Source of the DNA: Streptomyces viridochromogenes
GTDB taxonomy: Bacteria > Actinomycetota > Actinomycetes > Streptomycetales > Streptomycetaceae
Assembly (NCBI RefSeq): GCF_001270495.1
Contig: NZ_LGUR01000209.1
Location: 1 to 64,000 of the forward strand
Length of the DNA: 64,000 bases
Reading direction: 5' to 3'
Part shown: in pieces, positions 8,503-18,164 of the stretch
How the letters are laid out: each line of letters opens with the position of its first letter
Numbering within the stretch: position 1 is the first letter of the stretch
The notes under the pieces: model-generated
Told to the model about the DNA's origin: nothing
Databases searched by the model: none
What the model saw: only the letters and a program-made list of their open reading frames with translations
Position numbers and translations under genes: made by a program

Positions 8503-8883
8503 ATGGCAGTGGATATACGAGTAGTCGGCGGCTCCCTGATTTCGGTAACCGGGGAGCCGCCTTTCGGCGATGTGTCCCGGTTCGGGTCGGCCCGCAAGCC
8601 GGCCGGGCTCACCCCAACGGTGCGCGGTTCGGACCGTACCGTGCGCTACGGACACATCTCCAAGCAGGGCGACCCGTGGCTGCGCTGGATCATGTGCGAG
8701 GCCGCACACGTCGCGAAACGGAGCCCGGACTACATCGACTTCTACGCACGTATCGCCCACCGCCGCGGCAAGAAGATCGCCATCATCGCGGTCGCTCGCA
8801 AACTCCTCACCCGCGCCTACCACGTGCTGCGCGAGGCCGACGAGGCGGCGCGTGACACAGCGATGCCCTGCTGCTCGCCATGA
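8503..8883 (+). mobile_element. IS110-family transposase, C-terminal remnant
   Basis: From about 8566 the frame carries the Transposase_20 (IS116/IS110/IS902) region: GLTPTVRGSDRTVRYGHISK, WLRWIMCEAAHVAKRS and HRRGKKIAIIAVARKLL. Just before it, the normal ARKLASWAGLTPT is shortened to ARKPAGLTPT, and the DEDD catalytic N-terminal domain is missing. It is inactive. Confidence 0.85.
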
Positions 8884-9162
8884 CGGACCAACGCCACCTG
8901 CGTGGAAGGACGCAAGCCCCGGGTGCGCTCGGGAATGTGCATGAGACGCCACCGGCGCTCTCGATGACCTGAATGAGCAGCCCGGTCCCGGACCACGGTC
9001 ATGGCGCCGATTCCCGGCGCCGAATGGGTGCGTGTGAGTCCTCTCCGCCTGACCATGCCCCGGGACACCGCTTTGCGTGCCCACGTTCCATAGCGTCGCT
9101 CCATCCCGACGGAGAACCCAGCCGCCGGAACAGGTGACCCTGTGCCTTGACACCCCCAGCCC

Positions 9163-9561
9163 TCATGGGTGCACGTTCATGCCGTGCTTCTTGTGTTTCC
9201 CGGAGTAGAAGGGCCGGTCGGCGGCGATCCGGTCGATCGGCAGCAGCGTGCCGTCCAGGATCACGAATGCCTTGGGGCAGGCGGTCTTCATCGCCTCGGC
9301 GAGGGTCGGGGCGTGGGCGGCGAGGACCTCGACGGCCTCGGCGATGTACCGGTAGGCGGTGGTGGTCCCGACGCCGAACCCGGCGGCGAGCTGGGCGTAG
9401 GTATGCCCGCACCTCAGGTGGACGAGCGTCAGCAGGGCCTGACGACCGGGGTTCAGCCGCCGCCAGCGAGTGCCGCGTTGCCGGCGATGGTCCCGCAGCC
9501 GGGCGGACAGGAAGCGCAGGGCGGAGCCGGACACGTCGATCCCGGACGGGTAGACAAGCAT
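9163..9561 (-). mobile_element. IS5-like (HTH_Tnp_4/DDE_Tnp_4) transposase, truncated
   Basis: 132 aa. It has the N-terminal helix-turn-helix (RQALLTLVHLRCGHTYAQLA through GTTTAYRYIAEAVEVL) and the start of the DDE domain with its first Asp (FVILDGTLLPIDRI), then SGKHKKHGMNV and a stop. The rest of the catalytic domain with the second Asp and the Glu is missing, so this is a 3'-truncated insertion sequence. Confidence 0.85.
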
Positions 9562-9562
9562 G

Positions 9563-9618
9563 CGAAGCCTCTGGTGGAGACGGTTCTCTTGGTCGAAAAC
9601 CCATCTACCAGAGGCTTC
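9563..9618. repeat. 12-bp inverted repeat beside the IS5-like remnant
   Basis: GAAGCCTCTGGT (9563-9574) and ACCAGAGGCTTC (9607-9618) are exact inverted copies separated by 32 bases, immediately upstream of the truncated transposase. It may be part of the element's end or its promoter region. Confidence 0.7.
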
Positions 9619-9680
9619 ACCGCGCTGTCAGCCCAAGGCCCCATCACCTGCACGAGGTTGGAAAAGGCTGAGTGCTTCAA

Positions 9681-9838
9681 CCATGCTCGGCCAGCTCTAC
9701 TACTGCCTCAAGCACCACACCCTGTTCGACGAACACACAGTCTTTCCGACCGCTCTCGCCGCGGCTGCTTCACACGTTGAGCGCCTGAGGTGTCTCCGTC
9801 AACCCACACCACCACCGGATTCAACGAACTACCGGTAG
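9681..9838 (+). mobile_element. Possible transposase C-terminal fragment
   Basis: The frame from ATG 9684 reads LGQLYYCLKHHTLFDEHTVF, resembling the last segment of IS110-type transposases (GxLxxCLxxxTxYDExTAF). It could be the displaced tail of the remnant at 8503, split by the IS5-like insertion. The assignment is tentative. Confidence 0.4.
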
Positions 9839-10134
9839 GCGTCGCGGAGCCCTTCCATGATGATGCCCGTGCCCTCGGCGCTGGCGAAGCGCATCTGCTT
9901 CAGAGGCTCGTAGTCCGAGGATTCGTACCACGCCTTGGCCTGCTCGAACGAAGGGAACTCGATCATCACGAGGTGCGAAGGACTCCAGTCGCCCTCGACG
10001 ACCGACGGATTCCCCCCCAGGACTCGGTACCTTCCGCCGAACTTCGCTATCGTGGCGGGTACCAGGTCCTTGTATTTTTCCAGCTTTTCATCGTCGATGA
10101 TTTTCGTGCCCTCAAAGAGAACGAATGCACTCAC
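9829..10134 (-). CDS. DUF1330 family protein
   Basis: 101 aa, complete. Typical DUF1330 (dimeric alpha/beta-barrel) features are FVLFEGTKIIDDEKLEKY, FGGRYRVLGG, HLVMIEFPSFEQAKAWYES and YEPLKQMR. The family is small, cytoplasmic and of unknown reaction. It lies downstream of the symporter in the same direction, with about 90 bp between, and may belong to the same transcription unit. Confidence 0.88.
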   Translation of the reverse strand: MSAFVLFEGTKIIDDEKLEKYKDLVPATIAKFGGRYRVLGGNPSVVEGDWSPSHLVMIEFPSFEQAKAWYESSDYEPLKQMRFASAEGTGIIMEGLRDAYR

Positions 10135-10224
10135 GTCAACACCTCGGCAATGGGAAAGTGTATGCGAGGTGGAATTCCTCGGGATACACGACGGTCGACA
10201 AATTGTTTTTTCGGGCCTCGTCGG

Positions 10225-11844
10225 CTAGGTGCCGTGGTGCGCGCGGGGACGCAATCCGTGATCGGCGGTGGTTCGCCTCCGTGTGCCCACAGCATTTCCA
10301 ATCGAACCCAGCAGGAAGGCTATCGGAACCGAAATGAGGCTGGCGGTGTGCAGCGGGAACCAGGAGAAATCCTGATGGGGAAAGAGCGCGGCTCGTTCAC
10401 CGGAGAAAACCGGAGAAAAGAACTGAAGGACGAGCGTGCAGAACAGCCCTCCGTACAGCATCGACAGCAGCCCGGCTCTGGTGCACCGGCGCCAGTACAG
10501 GACGTGCAGCACTGCGGGCAGTATGCAGGAAGCGGCAATCGAGAAGGCGATGTTCGCAAGCCAGCGCAGGTTCACCTCCACCGCCGCGACAGCCAGCATG
10601 ATGCCGAGGGCACCGACGCCCGCCGACGCCCAGCGCGTCGCCGAGACCTCGTGGGCCTGGTTGACCCTGCCCCCGCCCAGCAGCTTGGCGTACAGATCGT
10701 GTGAGATCGTCGTCGCCGCGGCGAGCGTGATTCCCGCCACCACCGCGAGTGTGGTGACGAATGTCCCGCAGGCTACGAGCACGATGAGCAGGGCGCCGCC
10801 CGTGGAGCTGGACAAACCTCGTACCAACTCCACGATCAAGAGGTCCACCGTGGCGTTCCCGCTGGGGTCGGTGGCGATGATCGTCTCGTTCCCGACCAAA
10901 GCGGAGGCTCCCAGGCCCAACACTCCCACGAAGACAGCGAACACGGCGACGACGAAGATGCTGCGACGCACCATGGACTGCGCTCTGCCCCCGTCCGACA
11001 CGGTCTTCAGGTGCATGGTCACATGAGGCATGAACGCCGCCCCGAGAACCGTCGTGAGTACGAGACCGGCGAAGTCCAACCTGCTCAACGATCCATCGGA
11101 GTTGGAGAGCCCGAGGCCGGTCCGGAAGATGGCACCCGGTTGACCATTGCTGACGGCGGCTGAACCGAACAGCGTGCCGACGTCCCCGTCCAGGCGCCAG
11201 AACACCAGGAAGACCAGTGTCCCAAGGCCCATAAACAACACGACCGTCTTGACGATCTGCAGGATACGAGTGCCTCGCATCCCGCCGAAGATGGTGGCGA
11301 GGACGATCAGACTGCCGAACAGAACGATAACCGTCTGCTCGGCTCCCGTTCCGGACAGTCCGAGGAAGCGGGCGATGCTGACCCCACCCCCGACGAGTGT
11401 CAGGATCAGCAAAGGGAGGACGGCGCACAGAGTCACGACGGCTCCGGCGAGTCTCACCGCGGGCCCAGGAGCACGCTCGACGAGCAGATCGCCGAGCGTG
11501 TAGCGCAACCGCCCGCGCAACCGAGCCGTCAGCAGCAGAAGGACGAGCAGGGACATCACGCTGCACAGCGCGACGAACAAGCCGTCGTACCCGGAGAACG
11601 CGACGAAGCCCCCAACAGCCACGACCATGTCGGCGGAGACGAGCGCGCCGGCGATGGCGAGCGCCCCACCCAGCGCCCCACCTCTGCGCCCGGCCGTGTA
11701 GAAGCCGTCGACGTCGTTGTCCTCCGGGCCGATGAAGACACCCATGAACAGGATCGCCACAATGAATCCCAGAAACACCACCAGGACGAATCCACGGGTG
11801 TCGCTGTTCGTCGGTGACACCGTGAGCAGGACGTCCGGTCTCAT
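10225..11844 (-). CDS. Sodium:solute symporter (SSS family)
   Basis: 539 aa with about 13 hydrophobic segments. The N terminus GFYTAGRR and the following ADMVVAVGG match the SSS signature of the monocarboxylate/acetate (ActP-like) branch. The start ATG overlaps the stop of the upstream DUF485-like gene by four bases (ATGA), so the two are translationally coupled, as in yjcH-actP pairs. The substrate is unknown. Location in an aromatic-acid catabolic island makes an organic acid likely (inference). Confidence 0.88.
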   Translation of the reverse strand: MRPDVLLTVSPTNSDTRGFVLVVFLGFIVAILFMGVFIGPEDNDVDGFYTAGRRGGALGGALAIAGALVSADMVVAVGGFVAFSGYDGLFVALCSVMSLLVLLLLTARLRGRLRYTLGDLLVERAPGPAVRLAGAVVTLCAVLPLLILTLVGGGVSIARFLGLSGTGAEQTVIVLFGSLIVLATIFGGMRGTRILQIVKTVVLFMGLGTLVFLVFWRLDGDVGTLFGSAAVSNGQPGAIFRTGLGLSNSDGSLSRLDFAGLVLTTVLGAAFMPHVTMHLKTVSDGGRAQSMVRRSIFVVAVFAVFVGVLGLGASALVGNETIIATDPSGNATVDLLIVELVRGLSSSTGGALLIVLVACGTFVTTLAVVAGITLAAATTISHDLYAKLLGGGRVNQAHEVSATRWASAGVGALGIMLAVAAVEVNLRWLANIAFSIAASCILPAVLHVLYWRRCTRAGLLSMLYGGLFCTLVLQFFSPVFSGERAALFPHQDFSWFPLHTASLISVPIAFLLGSIGNAVGTRRRTTADHGLRPRAHHGT

Positions 11845-12137
11845 GTCCGCCTCTGCGTAGTGAGGGTGAGGCGGTGCCCGGTGGGACGGTCGTACCGGAC
11901 CGCTGCGGCGAGCAGGAGAAGTACCTGCGCCGCCAGCAGGACGAGGCCGATGGTCACTTCGCCGAGGACACGAGTGCCCACGAAGCCCGGTACCGTGAGG
12001 ATGAGCAGCAGTTGTGCTGCGAGGAGGGCCCCGCTTCCCATGACGAGGGGAACGCCCGGACGGCGGGAGTGCTGCCGGTGACCGCCGAGCGGACCAGGCC
12101 CCGGTTGGGCGATCCCGGCCTGTTCTTGCTGATCCAT
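11841..12137 (-). CDS. DUF485-like small membrane partner of the symporter
   Basis: 98 aa. It has two transmembrane segments (GALLAAQLLLILTVPGFVG, and GLVLLAAQVLLLLAAAVRY) with a Pro/Gln-rich cytoplasmic start and a basic tail. This is the size, topology and position of the DUF485 subunit that precedes SSS transporters. Only the topology and coupling are visible; the family motif is weak. Confidence 0.65.
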   Translation of the reverse strand: MDQQEQAGIAQPGPGPLGGHRQHSRRPGVPLVMGSGALLAAQLLLILTVPGFVGTRVLGEVTIGLVLLAAQVLLLLAAAVRYDRPTGHRLTLTTQRRT

Positions 12138-12247
12138 CTGTAGCGATCCTCTGTGCGCTGGATCCTGGTCCAGCCCGTGTTGTTCCGTCTGGCGAGACGC
12201 GCCGGACAGTTCTCTGTAAGGGAAGAGCGACCGATGTACATCCGTTG

Positions 12248-12967
12248 TCATCGTTTTCCGCCGTCGACATCGAGGGTGATGCCGGTGGTGAAGGTGTTCT
12301 CCATCAGATAGAGAACGGAGTGGGCGATTTCCTCGGCCGTTCCGGGGCGGCCGGCCGGGAGTTGGGCGGAGACCGCCTCGCGGAAGGCGCGGTGTTCGTC
12401 GGTGCTCATACGATGCGCATGAGTGTCCACGGGGCCGGGCGCGATGGCGTTGACGCGCAGCGGTGCGAGTTCGATGGCGAGAGACTTGACGGTGGCCTCG
12501 ACAGCGCCGTTGACCGCGGCGAACGCGGAGCAGTTGAGTTCGATCTTCCGGTAGAGATATCCCGACATCAGGGTGATCGAGCCCGTCTCCTTCGGTATGT
12601 GCGGAAGCGCGGCCCTGACACACCGGTACTGCCCCCACCACTTGGTCTCGAAGAAGTCCCGAACCTGTTCCTCGCTCAGTTCGGTGAACGGGGCCATGGT
12701 GATTCCCGCTGCCGGAGTGAACAGGTGGTCGATGGTTCCGATCGATCCCATGACGTCGTCGATGGCAGCGGAGTCCGTGACATCCAGCACGTGGTAGGAG
12801 GCACGGGTGCCGATTTCTTCCGCAGCCTCTTTGATGCGGTCCTCGGTGCGGTCAGTGAGAACGACATGAGCTCCGCGTTCGGCGGCGAGGTACGCGGTGG
12901 CCAGCCCGATCCCGGAGCCCGCACCCGTGATCACGACGGTTTTTCCGGACAGATTCCCGTTCAGCAT
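12248..12967 (-). CDS. SDR-family protein lacking the YxxxK catalytic pair
   Basis: About 239 aa with an intact nucleotide-binding motif (GAGSGIGLATAY at about residues 13-24) and a normal SDR tail (IALDVDGG type). In place of the catalytic YxxxK the sequence reads CSAFAAVNGAVEA: Phe where Tyr is expected and Asn where Lys is expected. The Ser in LMSGYLY is present. It may be a divergent SDR with altered chemistry or a binding protein. The ATG at 12967 has AGAAGGG upstream. It lies between the symporter pair and the acyl-CoA dehydrogenase, same strand. Confidence 0.8.
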   Translation of the reverse strand: MLNGNLSGKTVVITGAGSGIGLATAYLAAERGAHVVLTDRTEDRIKEAAEEIGTRASYHVLDVTDSAAIDDVMGSIGTIDHLFTPAAGITMAPFTELSEEQVRDFFETKWWGQYRCVRAALPHIPKETGSITLMSGYLYRKIELNCSAFAAVNGAVEATVKSLAIELAPLRVNAIAPGPVDTHAHRMSTDEHRAFREAVSAQLPAGRPGTAEEIAHSVLYLMENTFTTGITLDVDGGKR

Positions 12968-13065
12968 GATTCGCACCCTTCTCTCTGTTTGTGGAAAGAG
13001 GCCGGCTGCTCACTGAAAGTGCTCCGGCCTTACCCATGGGAATGTCTGGTGCAGCAGTCGGCGGG

Positions 13066-14301
13066 TCAGGACATGCCTGAGGCGGCCAGGGGGTCGTAGC
13101 CCGGCGTACGGAACAGCTCCTGCATCTGCCGGCGGCGCACTCCGATGTTGCTGCCCTCGATGATCGGGTAGGACAGCGCGTCCGCCAGATGGGCCAGGAT
13201 CGGGAAGTTGTTGTCGTACGCCGAGACACCGACGACCTTGATGAGATCGTTGATCACCTCGACGCCGGTCTCCGACCCGTAGATCTTCGAGTGCAGTGCC
13301 AGCTCCACTGCTGCCGGGTGCTGTGACACCACGGCGTCCAGCGCACGCCAGGACAGAAGCCGGACGGCCTCGATCTTGCCCTTGGCGTCAGCGAGTGCAT
13401 CGGAAACGGCCTGGTGATTGATGATGGGCACGAGGCCCCCGCGCTTCTCGCTGACCGCGAACCGGTAGGCGATGTCGAACGCCTGCCGCATGGCGGCAAC
13501 GGCGAACGTACCGATGGATGCGCCACTGATGAGGAAGGCGTTGCGGGTCAGCGCCACGCCCTGGCCTTCCTCGCCAATGAGGTTTTCGCGCGGCACGCGC
13601 ACGTCCTTGAGCCGGATGCGCGTCGTCAGACACCCCTTGAGACCGGGCAGGTCGTAGTACTCCTCGACCTCGATGTGGCCGGCCAAGTGCTCCCGCTCGG
13701 CGACGATCAGCGAGACCCCTCCCGGAGTCCTGCAGACGATCGTCATGAGGTCGGGGCCGTCGCCGTCCCAGCCGCACAGGTGCGATGACCACGCCTTGCG
13801 TCCGTTGATGACCCACTCGTCGCCATCGAGAACGGCCGTGGTGCGGGTCCCCTCGGCCGGGGCCTCTGCGTCGAAGTTCGCACTGCCCCCGGGCTCGCTG
13901 TAGGCCATGGCCGCGACCGGCGAGCCGGATTCGACCAGGAAGGGCGCGACGAACCGCTTGATCTGCTCGGGGGTGCCGACCTCGAACACGGGAGCCAGGG
14001 CGATCAGCGGTCCGGCGAAGGAGATCGTGAGGTCGGGGCTGTAACTGGCCCACTCCTCGATGAAGATCGCGGCGTCGATGCCGCTGGTGGCTCCGCCGCC
14101 GAAGGGAACGGGGATCAGACTCCTGAGGAAGCCTGCTGCGACGGCCTTCTCGAAGACCGGCCGCATCAGGAGGGCACGGGTCAGCGGGTCGGGCTCCGCC
14201 TTCACCCGCGCGGTGAGGTCGGCCAGGTGATCCTCGCCGAACCTGCGAGCGGTGGCCTTGATCTGCTCGTGCTCTGGGGAGAGCAGGAAGGAAACGGTCA
14301 T
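13066..14301 (-). CDS. Acyl-CoA dehydrogenase family protein
   Basis: 411 aa flavoprotein. It shows the N-terminal helical domain, the FAD/substrate segment AAMAYSEPGGSANFD with WVINGRKAWSSH, and a C-terminal domain ending with YPIIEGSNIGVRR, where the Glu sits at the usual catalytic-base position. It probably dehydrogenates a CoA thioester. The specific substrate is unknown. First gene of the leftward cluster 14301-9829. Confidence 0.88.
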   Translation of the reverse strand: MTVSFLLSPEHEQIKATARRFGEDHLADLTARVKAEPDPLTRALLMRPVFEKAVAAGFLRSLIPVPFGGGATSGIDAAIFIEEWASYSPDLTISFAGPLIALAPVFEVGTPEQIKRFVAPFLVESGSPVAAMAYSEPGGSANFDAEAPAEGTRTTAVLDGDEWVINGRKAWSSHLCGWDGDGPDLMTIVCRTPGGVSLIVAEREHLAGHIEVEEYYDLPGLKGCLTTRIRLKDVRVPRENLIGEEGQGVALTRNAFLISGASIGTFAVAAMRQAFDIAYRFAVSEKRGGLVPIINHQAVSDALADAKGKIEAVRLLSWRALDAVVSQHPAAVELALHSKIYGSETGVEVINDLIKVVGVSAYDNNFPILAHLADALSYPIIEGSNIGVRRRQMQELFRTPGYDPLAASGMS

Positions 14302-14470
14302 GGTGTGACTCCTCGCTGAGGTCGAGGCTGCCCCTGAGGCGCATTGATCGGACGTTGGCCGTGAGCGGGTTCCGTCTGCGTGCGGTCAGCCTCATGGTTG
14401 GTGGGGTCCGCGTCCAGTCAGGGAGTGCACGGTGAAGTCGCACAGCGTGCACAGAGGCGCCAGATGCGCT

Positions 14471-16727
14471 TCAGACGGCGTCCTGCTCGGCCCAGATGGT
14501 CTTGCCATTGTGGGAATGGCGTGTGCCCCACCGCTGGGTGAGCTGGGCGACGAGAAGAAGGCCGCGGCCGCCCTCGTCGAAGACGCGGGCCCGACGCAGG
14601 TGTGGTGCGGTGCTGCTGGCGTCGGAGACCTCGCACATGAGCGTGCGGTCGTGGATCAGCCGCAGGTGAATGGGGGGGGGCCGGCCGTAGCGGATCGCGT
14701 TGATGACCAGTTCGCTCACCACCAGTTCCGTGATGAAGGCGGCTTCCTCCAGCCCCCATGCCGTGAGCTGGTCGGAGGCGCTGCGTCGGGCGTGGGCCAC
14801 GACAGCTGGGTCGAAGTCGAGATCCCAGGTGGCTACTTGATCAGCGCTCAAGGCGCGGGTACGAGCCAGCAGGAGCGCGATGTCGTCGTCGGGCCGTGCG
14901 GGAAGCAGCGCATTGAGTACGGTGTCGCAGACGGCGTCCACGGAGGGGGCCGGCTGAACGAGAGCGTGACACAGCTCGGCGATCCCCTCATCGATGTCCC
15001 GATCCCGGCTTTCGACGAGGCCGTCGGTGTAGAGAGCGAGGAGGCTCCCTTCGGGCAGTTCGACCTCCGCTGCTTCGAAGGGCAGACCGCCCAGGCCCAG
15101 GGGCGGGCCTACGGGCAGCTCAAGGACCGCGACCTCGCCGTCCGGCGTGACCACGGCGGGCATGGGATGAGCGGCGCTGGCCAGGGTGCAGCGGCGGGAA
15201 ACCGGATCGTAGACCGCATACAGGCAGGTGGCACCGACATCTCCGGGTGTGTCCGCAGCGGTGGTGGCCTCGGCGTTCAGCCGAATGACCACGTCGTCGA
15301 GGTGAGTGAGCAGTTCGTCGGGTGCGAGATCGATGTCGGCCAGGGTGCGCACCGCGGTGCGCAGTCGGCCCATGGTCACGGAGGCTTGGATGCCGTGGCC
15401 CACGACGTCGCCCACGACGAGGGCCCCCCGAGCGCCGGACAGCGGTATCACGTCGAACCAATCGCCCCCCCACGCCGGCCCGGTCCCCGGCGGGCAGGTA
15501 CCGGGACGCGACGTCGACAGCCGCCTGTCTGGGCAGCTTCTTCGGCAGCAGGCTGCGCTGGAGCATCACGGCCCTTGTGCGCTCGAGTGTGTACCGGCGG
15601 GCGTTGTCGATGGAGACCGCGGTTCTCGCCATGATCTCCTCGGCCAGCAGGAGATCGTCCTGGTCGAACGGCTCCGCCCGCTGATGGCGGTAGAACGTCG
15701 CAATCCCCAAAGTGGTGCCGCGGGCGCGGATCGGCACCACGATCACCGAGTGGAATCCGTGGCCGCTGCGCGGGACCGAGCCTTGCGCCAGCCACTGGGC
15801 AACGGCGGAGTCGGACGTCCGGCTCAGCGCGGGGTGCCTCGCGGCCATGCTCTCCACAGGAGGACGGGAGGGAGGTCGACTTGTTGCGAAATCCGCCAGG
15901 CGCGGGACGGCGACGTCGGCCATCTCCTGAGCCGTGCTCGCCATGTCCAGGGTGCTGCCGATGCGGGTGCTGGCCTCGTTGACCAACAGCAGCCGTTGCC
16001 GGGCCCGGTACTGCTCCGTGATGTCGCGGGCCGCGAAGCACACGCCGCGCAATCGACCGGGGCGGTCCTTGAGCGGAGCCAGAGAGATCGACCAGGCATG
16101 CTCGCGGCTCTCACCCGGCACCTGGAGGTAGTTCTCCAGGTGCAGCCGCTCGCCGGTCTCCAGGACCCGGCGCATGGCTTGTTCATTCCGGTGGGAGTCC
16201 GGATGTTCCAGGATTTAGGGTGGGCGCATCCCACGCATCTGGTCGTCTTTCATGGCGACGGCGGTTTCCATGTCGACGTTCGCGCGCACGAGCCGCAACT
16301 GTGTATCGAAGATCGCCAGCACGCACGGGGCCTGATCGAATCCGCGCACCGTCATGCCCTCGCCCGGACGCGGACTCGGCTCCTGTGGCACAGCGGCCAT
16401 CAGGAACCACTCGACCACGTCTCCGTCCGTCACACCTTGATGCGCGAGGAGGCCAACCTCCAGAGGGTGGCCGTCCCGGTGCTGCAAGACGACGGTTCCG
16501 CTCCAGCTGTGCCGACTGATCAGGGACTGGGGCCGCCGGTCTTCGCCGGCGGGGTTGGCGAGCAGGCCGACCGCCGGTCGCCCCAGCACCTCCTCCTGCC
16601 GATAGCCGAGCAGTTGCTCGGCTCCCTCGCTCCACCTGGTGATGACACCGCGCCTGCTGAGGGTGGCTGCGGCCGCGTATGCCTCATCAGCGGGAGCTAG
16701 TTGCTCAAGGCAATGAAATCTTACCAT
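14471..16727 (-). pseudogene. PAS-GAF-PP2C-HATPase regulator (SpoIIE/RsbU type), broken
   Basis: Read from ATG 16727: two PAS regions, a GAF domain (about 15960-15600), a SpoIIE-type PP2C phosphatase (VVGDVVGHGIQA, LYTDGLVE) and a C-terminal RsbW-like ATPase (ELVVSELVINAIRYG, DEGGRGLLLV). Such fusions control anti-sigma networks. Two lesions are visible. An in-frame TAA at 16215-16217 sits where related sequence has Glu, a single G-to-T change. A frameshift sits at a C run near 15467-15473, where ...YLPAGDRAG must switch frame to reach FDVIPLSG. A second relative lies at 32423-34737. Confidence 0.8.
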
Positions 16728-16763
16728 GATGCATTATCTCTCCCTTGGTAGATTCCGCCCGTC

Positions 16764-16787
16764 GCCCGTCGCGGTCTGGCGACGGGC
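16764..16787. terminator. GC-rich hairpin
   Basis: GCCCGTCGC (16764-16772) and GCGACGGGC (16779-16787) form a perfect 9-bp stem with a 6-base loop. It sits between the divergent phosphatase pseudogene and the AraC gene, with no U tract. It may be a terminator left by lost genes or a regulatory hairpin. Confidence 0.5.
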
Positions 16788-16939
16788 CCTTCCTCGGCGG
16801 CCTCCAGACGGTGCTCGGGACGGCCCTGCTAGCCGGCCGCCGCGCCGGGACGCCGCCGGGGATTCGAGGCCGAGGCCTACCCCTGAGGGAAAAGATGAAG
16901 CTACGGTGAACACGCAACTTCGACAGGTGGAGCGCGTCC

Positions 16940-17947
16940 ATGCAAACCGTCCTGACTACCGATGAAGTTTCCCCGGGCGAGCGCTTCGACTTCTGGTCCG
17001 ACGAAATATCCCGCGCGATGCCCGTCTCCCTCGCTGCGTACCCGGGTGCGGCGGGCCCCTTCCACGCCAAGGCCATCAGCAGCCAGGTCGGCGCTCTGCA
17101 GCTCAGTTCCATGAGCGCGGCACCCCTGCGGGTGCGGCGAACGGCGGCGCTGGCGGCAAGGCGTCAGGAGGACTTCTACAAAATCAACCTGCAGCTTTCA
17201 GGCACCGGACTCGTCGAACAGGATGGCTCCCACGGCCGGCTGGGCCCGGGTGACCTGGCCATCTGTGACACCTCGCGCCCGTACTCGTTCACGTATGAGT
17301 GCGATTTCCGTGCCCTGCTGGTGCTTCTGCCGCGCCCGATGATCCCTCTGCGACCGGACACCCTGCGCGGACTGACGGGGCAGCGCATCGCGGCCAGGGA
17401 GGGCCTCGGGGCGATCGTCTCCCCTTTCCTGAGTTCACTTGCCGAGCAGGCTGCGAAGTGTGGCGGCCCCGCGACGGCGCGTCTGGTCGACGGAGCCGTC
17501 TCCCTGGTGACCGCGCTGATGTTCGAGCGGCTTGATGTCGCGGCGCCGCCGACGCCCCACCAGGCGATGACGCTCCGTATACGTGACTACATCGAGCGTG
17601 GCCTCTCCGACCCCGATCTCTCGCCGGATGTCATCGCCGAGGCGCATGGCATCTCACGGCGTTACCTGTTCAAGCTGTTCGCGGCGGAGCAGACGACGGT
17701 CGCCGGCTGGATTCGCGCCCGGCGTCTGGAGCACTGTGCACGCGAGCTGGCCGATCCGGCGACCAAGGACCAGCCCGTCGCCATGATCGCCGCGCGGTGG
17801 GGGCTCCTCGACGGCCGTCACTTCGCGCGCGTTTTCAAGGCGGCGTACGGCCACACGCCCCGCGACTACCGTCGGCAGGCGCTCCTGGGGCATGTGCCGG
17901 GACCGATGCCTGTGGTCATCGGTGACCGGCTTTCCGCTGGAGAGTGA
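16940..17947 (+). CDS. AraC-family transcriptional regulator
   Basis: 335 aa. The N-terminal AraC_binding_2-type sensor domain (ERFDFWSDEISRAMPVSL, and GDLAICDTSRPYSFTY at about residues 98-113) is typical of regulators of aromatic catabolism. The C-terminal double helix-turn-helix covers about residues 215-320 (SPDVIAEAHGISRRYLFKLF; HFARVFKAAYGHTPRDYR). It lies directly upstream of the iac region, same direction, but its targets are not shown by sequence. Confidence 0.9.
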   Translation: MQTVLTTDEVSPGERFDFWSDEISRAMPVSLAAYPGAAGPFHAKAISSQVGALQLSSMSAAPLRVRRTAALAARRQEDFYKINLQLSGTGLVEQDGSHGRLGPGDLAICDTSRPYSFTYECDFRALLVLLPRPMIPLRPDTLRGLTGQRIAAREGLGAIVSPFLSSLAEQAAKCGGPATARLVDGAVSLVTALMFERLDVAAPPTPHQAMTLRIRDYIERGLSDPDLSPDVIAEAHGISRRYLFKLFAAEQTTVAGWIRARRLEHCARELADPATKDQPVAMIAARWGLLDGRHFARVFKAAYGHTPRDYRRQALLGHVPGPMPVVIGDRLSAGE

Positions 17948-18164
17948 ACTGCCTGCCTTGGTACGCCCCTCCGTGACGGCTCGCCCGCTCCGGTGGGACG
18001 CGGAAGTCACACGGCGCCGACGCCGTCCACAGCGGCATCGCCGGCCGAGGTCACCAGCGACGCCGCAGGTGTGCCCAGCTCACTCGCGTGCGGTGCACCC
18101 ATTGGCGACAGCCCGTGCACCCGGTGCGACATGATGCGTCGAGACCCGCCCTAGCGTTTTCAGC

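Noticed and set aside
14432..16700. Long plus-strand frames opposite the first SpoIIE-type gene
   Set aside because: High GC makes long antisense frames. Only the minus strand shows PP2C, GAF and ATPase motifs.
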